Source: Clostridia bacterium | Lineage (GTDB): Bacteria; Bacillota; Clostridia; Christensenellales; Borkfalkiaceae | Reading direction: 5' to 3' | NCBI GenBank assembly: GCA_017886895.1 | Contig: JAGHJD010000029.1 | Coordinates: 1 to 34,574, forward strand | DNA length: 34,574 bases | Shown: in pieces, positions 1-6,826 of the stretch | How positions within the stretch are numbered: the first letter of the stretch is position 1 | How the letters are laid out: each line of letters begins with the position of its first letter | Translations under genes and position numbers: made by a program | Notes under the pieces: model-generated | The model's input: only the letters and a program-made list of their open reading frames with translations | Told to the model about the DNA's origin: nothing | Database searches by the model: none

Positions 1-158
1 AGCTAATGCGATTTTGCCCCTTTATAGTACGAGGAACCTGTTTTACAGGTGTGCCGTGCGATAGGACGCTATAGCAATAGCGATACCCGTTAACGGGTTG
101 GCTGGTAGTTTACCCTTTTAGGGTCTGAGCAAACCACCAGTTTACTGGTGGTTTTGAC
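1..158 (+). mobile_element. Probable right end and omega RNA (reRNA) of an IS200/IS605-type TnpB element, coding part outside window
   Basis: A chain of short hairpins with tiny loops is seen: ACCTGT/ACAGGT (36-50), CGCTAT/ATAGCG (67-82), ACCCG-TTAA-CGGGT (85-98), ACCC/GGGT (112-124) and a last strong one, ACCACCAG-TTTA-CTGGTGGT (about 131-154), followed by TTGAC. This layout matches what I know of the 3' part of clostridial IS605-group elements, where the end of tnpB and the element's right end encode the guide RNA scaffold and the last hairpin lies just before the cleavage point. If so, the element ends near 158 and the bases that follow would act as the guide. No tnpB protein is visible because the window begins inside the element. 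A free-standing structured RNA is the alternative. The call is recognition by pattern, not by alignment. Confidence 0.55.
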
Positions 159-198
159 TTTGAATCGTATTTACTTTTTGTTTATACCATGAACTTTT

Positions 199-233
199 TT
201 GCGATTCCTTTTCGCAAACGGTCGTGCTACAAT
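199..233 (+). promoter_or_regulatory. Candidate promoter/operator of the aldo/keto reductase gene
   Basis: TACAAT at 228-233 fits a -10 box. The -35 region is weak, but it holds an inverted repeat TTGCGA (199-204) / TCGCAA (212-217) that could bind a regulator. The transcript would start near 240 and carry the AAAGGAGG ribosome binding site at 247-254. Confidence 0.35.
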
Positions 234-263
234 ACAGGCACAGATCAAAGGAGGATCTCTTTT

Positions 264-1085
264 ATGGAATATGTAACTCTTGCAAACGGTGTAAAAATGC
301 CTCAGCTTGGCTACGGCGTGTATCAGGTAACAAAGGCAGAATGCGAACGCTGTGTTGCGGACGCGCTCAAAGTCGGCTATCGCCACATCGACACGGCGCA
401 GTCCTATTTCAACGAAGAGGAGGTCGGCAACGCCGTAAAAAATTCGGGTATCTCCCGAGAGAAACTGTTCATCACGACAAAGGTGTGGATCGAGCACTAT
501 GGCTATGAGGAGTGCAGGAAGTCGGTCCTGGTGTCGCTGCGCAAGCTGCAGCTCGATTACCTCGACCTTGTTCTGCTGCACCAGCCGTTTGCCGATTATT
601 ACGGCGCATGGAAAGCCTTGGAAGAGCTGTATGCGGAGGGAAAACTGCGCGCCATCGGCGTTTCGAACTTCTATCCCGACAGATTGGTGGACATCTGTTC
701 CTTCTCGCGCATCAAACCGATGGTCAATCAAGTGGAAACGCACCCGCACGATCAGCAGAAAACTGCGCATGAATGGATGAAAAAGTACGGCGTCGTCCAT
801 GAAGCATGGGCACCTTTCGGCGAAGGCAGAGGAGGGTTGTTTACCGACCCCGTTCTCGCCAAGATCGGAGCAAAATACGGAAAGACGGCCGCGCAGGTCA
901 TTTTGCGCTGGCACTTGCAGCGCGGGATCGCAGTCATTCCCAAATCGACGCATATCGAAAGGATGGAAGAAAACTTTAACGTATTCGACTTTACGCTTTC
1001 AGCCGATGACATGAAAGAGATCGCCGCGCTCGATAAGGAGCAGTCCTCCTTCTTCTCCCATACCGACCCGAATATGGTGGAGTGA
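264..1085 (+). CDS. Aldo/keto reductase, 2,5-diketo-D-gluconate reductase-like, C-terminus cut by an in-frame TGA
   Basis: NADPH-dependent carbonyl reductase of the aldo/keto reductase superfamily, cytosolic, substrate unknown. The (beta/alpha)8 tetrad is complete: Asp43 and Tyr48 (HIDTAQSY), Lys73 (TTKVW) and His106 (LLHQPF). The start at 264 is chosen because AAAGGAGG lies 9 bases upstream and the family begins at the 'LANGVKMPQLGYG' strand; an upstream ATG at 189 would add 25 residues not seen in the family. The 273-residue protein stops at TGA 1083-1085 after DPNMVE. Reading on in the same frame gives FVKMVDERKK... to a second TGA at 1149-1151, which resembles the usual C-terminal tail of the family (MVEWF-type, with TGG in place of TGA). 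The tail does not contribute to the tetrad, so the short enzyme may work. Two flavoprotein genes follow on the same strand. Confidence 0.88.
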   Translation: MEYVTLANGVKMPQLGYGVYQVTKAECERCVADALKVGYRHIDTAQSYFNEEEVGNAVKNSGISREKLFITTKVWIEHYGYEECRKSVLVSLRKLQLDYLDLVLLHQPFADYYGAWKALEELYAEGKLRAIGVSNFYPDRLVDICSFSRIKPMVNQVETHPHDQQKTAHEWMKKYGVVHEAWAPFGEGRGGLFTDPVLAKIGAKYGKTAAQVILRWHLQRGIAVIPKSTHIERMEENFNVFDFTLSADDMKEIAALDKEQSSFFSHTDPNMVE

Positions 1086-1194
1086 TTCGTGAAGATGGTG
1101 GACGAGCGGAAAAAGGCAACGAACGGCGACCCTGCCAAAAAGAATTGGTGACGAACCCTCTTTTAAGAAAACCGTTGACGGACGAGGTGCGAAG

Positions 1195-2478
1195 ATGAAA
1201 AAATTTTTAACAGCAGCGCTCTCCCTGCTGCTGAGCGTCTCGGCAGTGTTCGCGTTTGCGGCATGCGAAACTTCGGGCGGCGCAGGAGGCACGGGCGGAG
1301 CGGATACGCCGTACACGTCGGGCGACCCTTCGGGCGATACGCTGCTCGTCTACTTTTCGTGGTCGGGCAACACGCGGGAAATGGCGGAATATATCGCCGC
1401 GCAGACGGGCGCGTACGTCGTGGAGATCGTTCCCGAAGTGCCGTACTCGGACAATTACAACGATGTGGCATACGGCAGGGCGCAGGAGGAGGCGGAGCAG
1501 AACGCCCGCCCCGCCGTGGCGCAGGCGACGTATGACCTCATCGACATGGAGAGGTACGATACCGTGCTTATCGGCTTCCCAATCTGGTGGCACACCGCGC
1601 CCATGGTCATCGGCACCTTCCTCGAACACTATACATGGACGGCGGAGGACAACATCTACCCGTTTTTCCAGGGCGCTTCGAACAGCAATCAAGAGTACTA
1701 CGACAACTCGATGAGCTTTGTGCGCGAAAACGCTGCGGGCGCAAACGTGCACGGCGGGCTGTACTGTGACGAGGGCGATACGCAGGCGATCGATACGTAT
1801 CTGTCGGAAAACGGGCTGACAGGCGGGACGCAGACACCGAAAACTCCTTCGGGGGAGAACAGCGTTCTCGTCGTCTTCTTCTCCGCGCAGGGGCACACAG
1901 AGAGGGTTGCGGGCTTTATCGCCGCCGCAACGGGAGGAGATCTGTTTGAACTGACTCCCGCCGATCCGTATACGAGTGAAGACCTCGATTACAACGACGC
2001 GGACAGCCACGTCGTACAGGAATACGCGGCAAAACAGGAGGGGACGCTGGCGGACGTCGAACTGACGCAGACGACCGTCAACGGCTGGGCGACATATGAA
2101 ACGGTGTTCCTCGGCTATCCCATCTGGTGGTACGAAGCGGCGTGGCCCGTCAACACATTCGTAAGAGCAAACGACTTTACGGGCAAAACGGTGATCCCGT
2201 TCTGCACTTCCGCAAGTTCAGGGCTCGGGCAGAGCGGAGAGATCCCGGACAGTGTGCGCATCCTTGGCGAAGCGTCCTTTCGTCGGGCGGCTCTTGCCGA
2301 AGTGCATATCTCTGCAGGCGTAACGGAGATCCGCAATTATGCTTTCGGTACGGACAGTTGCGGACAGATCGTCTTTGCCGGTTCCGAAGAGGAATGGAAC
2401 GCGATCGACAAACAGCCGTACTGGAATTTAGGAAACGGCGAAGTACAGATTCTTTTTGAAGGAGAAAGCGATTTATGA
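1195..2478 (+). CDS. Lipoprotein with two flavodoxin-like domains and a BspA-like leucine-rich-repeat C-terminus
   Basis: The 427-residue product begins with a lipoprotein signal peptide (hydrophobic core, lipobox FAAC, Cys near residue 24) and a Gly-rich linker, so it should be anchored outside the membrane. Two flavodoxin folds follow, at about 45-205 and 222-345. Each has an FMN-phosphate loop (YFSWSGNT in the first, FFSAQGHT in the second) and a flavin-stacking loop (FPIWWHTAP and YPIWWYEAA). The second domain breaks off after FCTSASSGLGQSGE, where the family would continue with its last strand and helix. Instead, about 80 residues of BspA/LRR_5 type follow (IPDSV..., VTEIRNYAFG, then the typical end motif EEEWNAIDK...W). 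It likely carries electrons or bound flavin at the cell surface, but the partner is unknown. It overlaps the next gene by ATGA, so the two are translationally coupled. Confidence 0.82.
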   Translation: MKKFLTAALSLLLSVSAVFAFAACETSGGAGGTGGADTPYTSGDPSGDTLLVYFSWSGNTREMAEYIAAQTGAYVVEIVPEVPYSDNYNDVAYGRAQEEAEQNARPAVAQATYDLIDMERYDTVLIGFPIWWHTAPMVIGTFLEHYTWTAEDNIYPFFQGASNSNQEYYDNSMSFVRENAAGANVHGGLYCDEGDTQAIDTYLSENGLTGGTQTPKTPSGENSVLVVFFSAQGHTERVAGFIAAATGGDLFELTPADPYTSEDLDYNDADSHVVQEYAAKQEGTLADVELTQTTVNGWATYETVFLGYPIWWYEAAWPVNTFVRANDFTGKTVIPFCTSASSGLGQSGEIPDSVRILGEASFRRAALAEVHISAGVTEIRNYAFGTDSCGQIVFAGSEEEWNAIDKQPYWNLGNGEVQILFEGESDL

Positions 2479-3011
2479 AAAAGGCTCTGGTTTTATCGGG
2501 CAGCCCGCGCAAGGGCGGCAATTCGGATATTTTGTGCGACCGATTCGCACAGGGAGCACGGGAGGCGGGCAATCAGGTGGAAAAGATCCGCGTTGCCGAC
2601 AAAAAGATCGGTTATTGCCATGCCTGCTACTATTGCCGCGAGCACGCGGGCGAATGCGCGATAAAAGACGACATGGCGGAGATCCTGCAAAAGATGATAG
2701 GCGCGGACGTCATCGTCCTTGCCAGCCCCGTCTACTTCTATTCCATCGACGCGCAGCTCAAAGCGGTCATCGACCGCACCGTGGCGCGCTGGCTGGAAGT
2801 GAAAAACAAGAAATTTTACTACATAGCGACCTGCGCCGATACCGAAAAGAGCGCGGCGCTCACCACGCTTGACTGTTTCCGCGGCTATGCCGACTGCGTG
2901 CAAGGAGCAGAGGAGTGCGGTGTGATCTACGGCACGGGCGTATACGAAAAGGGGAAGATCGAAGGTGCGCCCGCGTATGACCAGGCGTACGAAATGGGCA
3001 GGAAGGTCTGA
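2475..3011 (+). CDS. NAD(P)H-dependent FMN reductase-like flavoprotein (flavodoxin-like fold)
   Basis: Cytosolic flavoprotein of 178 residues of the NADPH-dependent FMN reductase / iron-sulfur flavoprotein group. The N-terminal motif LSGSPRKGGNSD binds the FMN phosphate. The Cys-rich stretch YCHACYYCREHAGEC (about residues 49-63) is typical of the clostridial 'flavodoxin family' proteins; it resembles the Fe-S loop of iron-sulfur flavoproteins, but I cannot prove a cluster. The loop LASPVYFYSIDAQLKAVIDR is the second flavin contact. Its ATG lies inside the stop of the lipoprotein gene (ATGA overlap), which suggests one transcript and perhaps a redox link across the membrane. The substrate is not predictable. 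Confidence 0.85.
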   Translation: MKKALVLSGSPRKGGNSDILCDRFAQGAREAGNQVEKIRVADKKIGYCHACYYCREHAGECAIKDDMAEILQKMIGADVIVLASPVYFYSIDAQLKAVIDRTVARWLEVKNKKFYYIATCADTEKSAALTTLDCFRGYADCVQGAEECGVIYGTGVYEKGKIEGAPAYDQAYEMGRKV

Positions 3012-3105
3012 TATGTACGAGCGCGTTTTAGAAAAACATCTGCCGATACAGCCTCAGGGTCGTGCACAAAAAATAAATTTGCAGATGTTTCGCGGCATAA
3101 AATTT

Positions 3106-3975
3106 TTAAAGAAAAAAATTTTTCAACGTCTTGCCGATGTCGTCGGAAATGCAGACGGAGCGGTCTTTGATCTCCTGCGGCACAATGGCGGCGTCGAGGT
3201 TGATACAGATGTAACGCGCCTCTTTATTCCGATAAGTCATCTGCCAGAACGGATATTTAATGATGGACGGCGTGTTCATGCCGACGCCGAGCTCAAGGAA
3301 TAAGATCCTGCCGCGTGCATGCTCGGTCAAAAATTCCTCATAGCGGGCATAAGCGGCATGCCAGCCCGCATCCTCGACGAAGGTGTTGTCCGAACGCAGG
3401 TTTACGGTCATCGGCTTGCCGCAGACGGGGCAGTGCGGTATAAGTTCGGAAGGGATGCGCATATTTTTTTGTTCGCGCAGCATTGCCCGTATCATGCCCT
3501 CATTGTCGTAAGTTGCATGGTGGCAGGGGACGGAGCACTGAAACAGACCGTAGTCTCCCTGCGTATAAAACAATCTCTGCTTGTCAAAGCCCGCGACCTG
3601 AAAGCGATGGTCGACGTTTGTCGTCAGCACAAAATAATTTTTCTCTCTGAGCAGTTCAAACAGCAGTTCGTACGGTTTCCCCGCGGGCTGATCGTAGCGG
3701 TTGATATAGATATACCTTGACCAATATGCCCAGAATTCTTCGGGTGAGGGAAAGGGATAAAAACCGCCCGAATACATATCGGTGAACCTGTATTTCTTTT
3801 CAAAGTCTGCAAAGTTCGCGTGAAATCTTTCGCCCGAATAGGTGAACCCCGCGGATGCGGAGAGCCCCGCGCCCGCGCCGACAAGGATGGTATCGTATTC
3901 TTTTAAAGCGCCGCGCAGAGCGCTCAGTTTTTCTTCGCTCGTATCTTTGCAGCTGAACGAAAAATTTGTTTTCAT
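3106..3975 (-). CDS. Class-M-like sirtuin (SirTM family), predicted protein ADP-ribosyltransferase
   Basis: Sir2-fold NAD+-using enzyme, 289 residues. The NAD-binding motif GAGAGLSASAG is at 33-43. In place of the deacetylase TQNID it has TTNVDHRF (118-125), and in place of the catalytic HG motif it has YTQGD, so the general-base His is Gln139. A four-Cys zinc site is present (Cys147, Cys151, Cys182, Cys185). These changes are the marks of SirTM enzymes, which transfer ADP-ribose to protein instead of deacetylating. Known SirTM genes usually sit with a macrodomain hydrolase, a GcvH-like lipoyl carrier and a lipoate ligase; none of these is in the window. GAGGGAG precedes the ATG at a normal distance. 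The gene is divergent from an HxlR regulator, which probably controls it. Confidence 0.8.
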   Translation of the reverse strand: MKTNFSFSCKDTSEEKLSALRGALKEYDTILVGAGAGLSASAGFTYSGERFHANFADFEKKYRFTDMYSGGFYPFPSPEEFWAYWSRYIYINRYDQPAGKPYELLFELLREKNYFVLTTNVDHRFQVAGFDKQRLFYTQGDYGLFQCSVPCHHATYDNEGMIRAMLREQKNMRIPSELIPHCPVCGKPMTVNLRSDNTFVEDAGWHAAYARYEEFLTEHARGRILFLELGVGMNTPSIIKYPFWQMTYRNKEARYICINLDAAIVPQEIKDRSVCISDDIGKTLKNFFL

Positions 3976-4064
3976 ATTTGCTCCCTCTGTTCAACGACCA
4001 GAAAACGCCCCGCTCTGCGCGGTTTCGGGATTGCGATCTTCAGATATCCCGTCCCGTCAAAGTA

Positions 4065-4093
4065 AGTATAGCAGATTTGCGGCATCATTGCAA
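4065..4093 (-). promoter_or_regulatory. Promoter of the sirtuin gene
   Basis: On the minus strand TTGCAA (4093-4088), 17 bases, then TATACT (4070-4065), preceded by TGC, an extended -10. The predicted transcript starts near 4058, leaving an ~80-base leader before the ATG at 3975. The palindrome at 4098-4132 lies just upstream of the -35 box. Confidence 0.65.
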
Positions 4094-4097
4094 TAAA

Positions 4098-4132
4098 GTT
4101 ACTTTTCTATTATTCGGTAATAAAAAGGTGAC
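4098..4132. promoter_or_regulatory. Candidate HxlR operator between divergent genes
   Basis: Imperfect palindrome: GTTACTTTTCTATTA, 5 bases, then TAATAAAAAGGTGAC; 12 of 15 positions match as an inverted repeat. GTTAC/GTAAC half-sites are typical of HxlR-family operators. It lies between the sirtuin -35 box (4088-4093) and the hxlR-type gene's promoter (4171-4199), a natural place for autoregulation and control of the sirtuin. Confidence 0.5.
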
Positions 4133-4170
4133 CGTAATAGTTTCTTTTTGATACCAATATCCGCAAATGC

Positions 4171-4199
4171 TTGCAATTGACGAAAAAATACCGTATAAT
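4171..4199 (+). promoter_or_regulatory. Promoter of the HxlR-family regulator gene
   Basis: TTGCAA (4171-4176), 17-base spacer, consensus TATAAT (4194-4199). The transcript should start near 4206, about 30 bases before the ATG at 4236, and includes the GGGGGAA ribosome binding site at about 4219-4225. Confidence 0.7.
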
Positions 4200-4235
4200 C
4201 AACGATAAGGAAAACCTGCGGGGGAACACAAATCA

Positions 4236-4568
4236 ATGCTGACAAAAAAAGAACTGCCGGAATGCCCTGTCGCTACGACGGTACAGCTCATCGGAAACAA
4301 GTGGAAACTGCTGATCATCCGCAATCTTTTGCGGGAGCCGCAGCGCTTTACACAACTTCGGAACACGATACCGGGCATCAGCCAGAAGGTTCTGACCGAT
4401 AATTTACGCGCGTTGGAAGAGGACGGGCTGGTCGACCGCGAAGTGTTTGCAGAAGTTCCGCCGCGCGTCGTCTATTCGCTGAGCGAACTCGGCAATACTT
4501 TGCGCCCGATCATCGATGCGATGCAGGCGTGGGGAGACGACTATAAGCAAAAATTCAGCGAGCAGTAA
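4236..4568 (+). CDS. HxlR-family winged-helix transcriptional regulator
   Basis: 110-residue DNA-binding protein spanning the whole HxlR domain: helix GNKWKLLIIRNLL, recognition region FTQLRNTIPGISQKVLTDNLRALEEDGLV, and wing REVFAEVPPRVVYSLSELG. It has an N-terminal Cys10 (ECPVATT) in the place of the redox-sensing cysteine known from YodB and HypR, so a quinone, disulfide-stress or electrophile signal is plausible. It is divergent from the sirtuin gene with a shared palindrome between the promoters, so the sirtuin is the most likely target, with autoregulation also likely. Whether it activates or represses cannot be read from the sequence. Confidence 0.9.
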   Translation: MLTKKELPECPVATTVQLIGNKWKLLIIRNLLREPQRFTQLRNTIPGISQKVLTDNLRALEEDGLVDREVFAEVPPRVVYSLSELGNTLRPIIDAMQAWGDDYKQKFSEQ

Positions 4569-4624
4569 ATTACCGCAAACTATGATGAATTTCAGCGCAG
4601 CAGATTGCTTTATCGGGCATTCGG

Positions 4625-4653
4625 TTGCGTTTTTTTATGAAATGTGATAAAAT
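4625..4653 (+). promoter_or_regulatory. Promoter of lysA
   Basis: TTGCGT (4625-4630), 17 bases, TAAAAT (4648-4653) with a TG two bases upstream (extended -10). The predicted +1 is near 4660. This is important for the start of lysA, because an AAAAGG site serving the ATG at 4672 would lie at or before the transcript's 5' end. Confidence 0.65.
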
Positions 4654-4689
4654 CAAAAGGTAAAAAACGATATGAGCAAAGGTCTGTTT

Positions 4690-6015
4690 ATGAACGCACG
4701 CAAAACTTTGAAGATCAATCAGCTCGGGCATCTCGAGATCGGCGGAGCGGATACCGTAGAATTGGCAAAACAATTCGGAACGCCGCTGTATGTCATGGAT
4801 GAGCAGTATATCCGCGACATGTGCAGGGCGTACAGCGATGCGATCCGTTCCGATTATAACGGGAACGGGCTCGTTCTGTATGCCTCGAAAGCGTTTTCCT
4901 GCATGGCAGTCTATAAGATCGTGCAGAGCGAAGGCTGCGGTGTCGACGTCGTGTCGGGCGGGGAGCTTTATACTGCGCTGAAAGCGGGTTTTCCCGCGGC
5001 AAAAATGTGCCTGCACGGGAACAACAAACTGCAGGGCGAGCTCGAACTTGCCGCAGAGAGCGGCGTCGGGCTGGTCGTCGTGGATTCTTATACGGAGCTT
5101 GACAGGCTGGACGCGCTCTGCGCGGAAAAGGGCAGGAAACAGGAGATCTTGCTCCGCATCAACCCCGGGGTAGAGGCGCACACGCACCGCTTTATCCAGA
5201 CGGCAAAGACGGACAGCAAGTTCGGTTTTTCGATCGCGGACGGCACGGCGGAAAAAATCACCGCCTATGCGCTCGCGAAAAAAAATCTCTTCCTTAAAGG
5301 CTATCACTGCCATATCGGGTCGCAGATCTTTGAAAAGCAGTCCTTTGCGCTTGCGGCGGAAAAGATGCTCGCCTTTATGGCGGATATGCGCGGCAAACTC
5401 GGGTTCACGGCGACCGTGCTCAACCTCGGCGGCGGGTACGGCATCTGGTATGCGGAAGGGGACGCGAAACAGAGCATTGCCGATTATACGGCGTACCTGC
5501 GCGCGGTAATCGCCGCGGTAAAGGAAAACGCAAAGAACTATTCCCTTCCCGAGCCGTATCTGCTCATCGAGCCGGGCAGGTCGATCGTGGGAGAGGCGGG
5601 GATCACGCTGTATACGGTCGGCGCGATCAAAGAGATCCCCTCCGTAAAAAAATATGTTGCCGTAGACGGAGGCATGTTCGACAATCCCCGCTACGCGCTG
5701 TACCAGGCAAAATATACGGCGATCCTTGCAAACCGTGCGGACGAAAAGCCGACGGAGCGCGTCAGCATTGCAGGGAAGTGCTGTGAGAGCGGCGATATTG
5801 TCTGCGCGGACGTCGAACTCCCCGCCGCAAAAGAGGGGGACGTTCTGGCAGTTCTTTCTACGGGTGCATATAACTATTCGATGGCGAGCAACTACAACCG
5901 CAACGCGGTGCCGCCCGTCGTGCTGGTAAAGGACGGCAAAGCGGACTACATCGTCAAACCACAGACATACGAAGACATTGTCCGCAACGACGTCATACCC
6001 GAACGGCTCAGATAA
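4690..6015 (+). CDS. lysA: Diaminopimelate decarboxylase
   Basis: PLP enzyme of the last lysine step, meso-diaminopimelate to L-lysine plus CO2. It is a fold-III decarboxylase with an alanine-racemase-like barrel followed by a beta domain. Visible motifs: PLP lysine Lys67 (LYASKAF), CHIGSQ, the phosphate-binding GGGYG, EPGRSIV, the active-site CCESGD, and the YNYSMASNYNR end typical of LysA. Length 441 residues, normal. The start at 4690 is preferred over the in-frame ATG at 4672: AAAGG (4678-4682) lies 7 bases before it, whereas the site for 4672 falls outside the predicted mRNA. The gene stands alone, with its own promoter and a strong terminator after it. Confidence 0.93.
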   Translation: MNARKTLKINQLGHLEIGGADTVELAKQFGTPLYVMDEQYIRDMCRAYSDAIRSDYNGNGLVLYASKAFSCMAVYKIVQSEGCGVDVVSGGELYTALKAGFPAAKMCLHGNNKLQGELELAAESGVGLVVVDSYTELDRLDALCAEKGRKQEILLRINPGVEAHTHRFIQTAKTDSKFGFSIADGTAEKITAYALAKKNLFLKGYHCHIGSQIFEKQSFALAAEKMLAFMADMRGKLGFTATVLNLGGGYGIWYAEGDAKQSIADYTAYLRAVIAAVKENAKNYSLPEPYLLIEPGRSIVGEAGITLYTVGAIKEIPSVKKYVAVDGGMFDNPRYALYQAKYTAILANRADEKPTERVSIAGKCCESGDIVCADVELPAAKEGDVLAVLSTGAYNYSMASNYNRNAVPPVVLVKDGKADYIVKPQTYEDIVRNDVIPERLR

Positions 6016-6041
6016 AGTTCCTCGCGGTATTATGTTTTCTG

Positions 6042-6074
6042 CAAGGCGGGAGGCCGATTTCCCGCCTTGTTTTT
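6042..6074 (+). terminator. Rho-independent terminator of lysA
   Basis: Perfect 10-bp stem CAAGGCGGGA / TCCCGCCTTG (6042-6051 with 6060-6069) and an 8-base loop, followed by TTTTT. It lies 27 bases after the lysA stop. Confidence 0.92.
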
Positions 6075-6091
6075 ATTTTCGTGCAGAAATC

Positions 6092-6120
6092 TTGCTTTTT
6101 TGCCGCAAGTATAGTATAAT
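6092..6120 (+). promoter_or_regulatory. Promoter of the site-2 protease-scpA-scpB operon, leaderless arrangement
   Basis: TTGCTT (6092-6097), 17 bases, consensus TATAAT (6115-6120). The ATG of the first gene lies exactly 7 bases after the -10 box, so transcription would begin at or next to the A of the start codon. No ribosome binding site precedes the ATG. Confidence 0.75.
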
Positions 6121-6127
6121 TCTGCCT

Positions 6128-6826
6128 ATGCAGGGATTTTTAGAGTATACATTTTACCTTCTTGCAAGTTTTCTTGCAGTGACGGTAGTCCTTACGCTGC
6201 ATGAGTTTGCGCATGCTTTCGTCGCCTATAAATGCGGCGATTTTACGCCGAAGGCAAACGGGAGGCTGAGTCTGAATCCGCTCAGGCACTTTGATGTCCT
6301 CGGGCTGTGTTTGTTTGCGGTAGCAGGGTTCGGCTGGGCAAAACCCGTGCCCATCAATCCGAATAACTTTCGGCATTACCGCCGCGGACTGGCAATGACC
6401 GCTCTGGCAGGCGTTGTGATGAATTATCTGACGGCGTTCCTGTTTTATCCGCTGTTCCTTTTGGCAGCGGGGCTTTCCGGCGGGTGGGGCGCGGTACTGC
6501 TGACCGATTTTACGTATTACCTCTTTGCCTATTCCGTATCTTTTTTCGTGTTCAACCTGATCCCGCTTCCGCCGCTGGACGGCTGGCGGGTCGCGGAGGC
6601 AGTCAACAAAAAGCGGGGCAGAGCGTTCCGCTGGATGCAGCGGAACGGGTACTATATTCTGATCGCACTGATCGCACTGCACTTCGTCATGTCGCTTTTG
6701 CAGCGCTACCTCGGCGGTGCAGGATCCGTCATCTTTACGTATTGCGACCCGTTGGGGCTTTTGCTGCGCTATGTCGTAGAATATGTGAGCTGGCCCATTC
6801 GGGCGCTGTGGGGGTTGATTTTTTAA
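6128..6826 (+). CDS. Site-2 protease family membrane metalloprotease (M50)
   Basis: 232-residue integral membrane protein of the small M50 group. The zinc-binding motif HEFAH (His25, Glu26, His29) is in the first hydrophobic segment and the third ligand is in LIPLPPLDG. Several more membrane segments follow and there is no PDZ or CBS domain. Such enzymes cut substrate helices inside the membrane; the substrate of this small bacterial form is unknown. It is usually found next to scpA in Clostridia, as here: its stop (6824-6826) is directly followed by the scpA ATG. The ATG at 6128 is chosen because the protein then starts with the family's first membrane helix. The promoter position implies a leaderless mRNA. 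Confidence 0.88.
   Translation: MQGFLEYTFYLLASFLAVTVVLTLHEFAHAFVAYKCGDFTPKANGRLSLNPLRHFDVLGLCLFAVAGFGWAKPVPINPNNFRHYRRGLAMTALAGVVMNYLTAFLFYPLFLLAAGLSGGWGAVLLTDFTYYLFAYSVSFFVFNLIPLPPLDGWRVAEAVNKKRGRAFRWMQRNGYYILIALIALHFVMSLLQRYLGGAGSVIFTYCDPLGLLLRYVVEYVSWPIRALWGLIF

Noticed and set aside
1083..1085. TGA read as Trp (altered genetic code)
   Set aside because: TGA ends several other genes in the window and the tRNA-Trp present has anticodon CCA, so the code is standard.
3013..3303. Frame starting MYERVLEKHLP right after the flavin reductase stop, with GGAAGG before it
   Set aside because: Only ~30 residues lie outside the sirtuin gene and the rest is antisense to it. It might be the stump of a lost operon gene, but no family is recognised.
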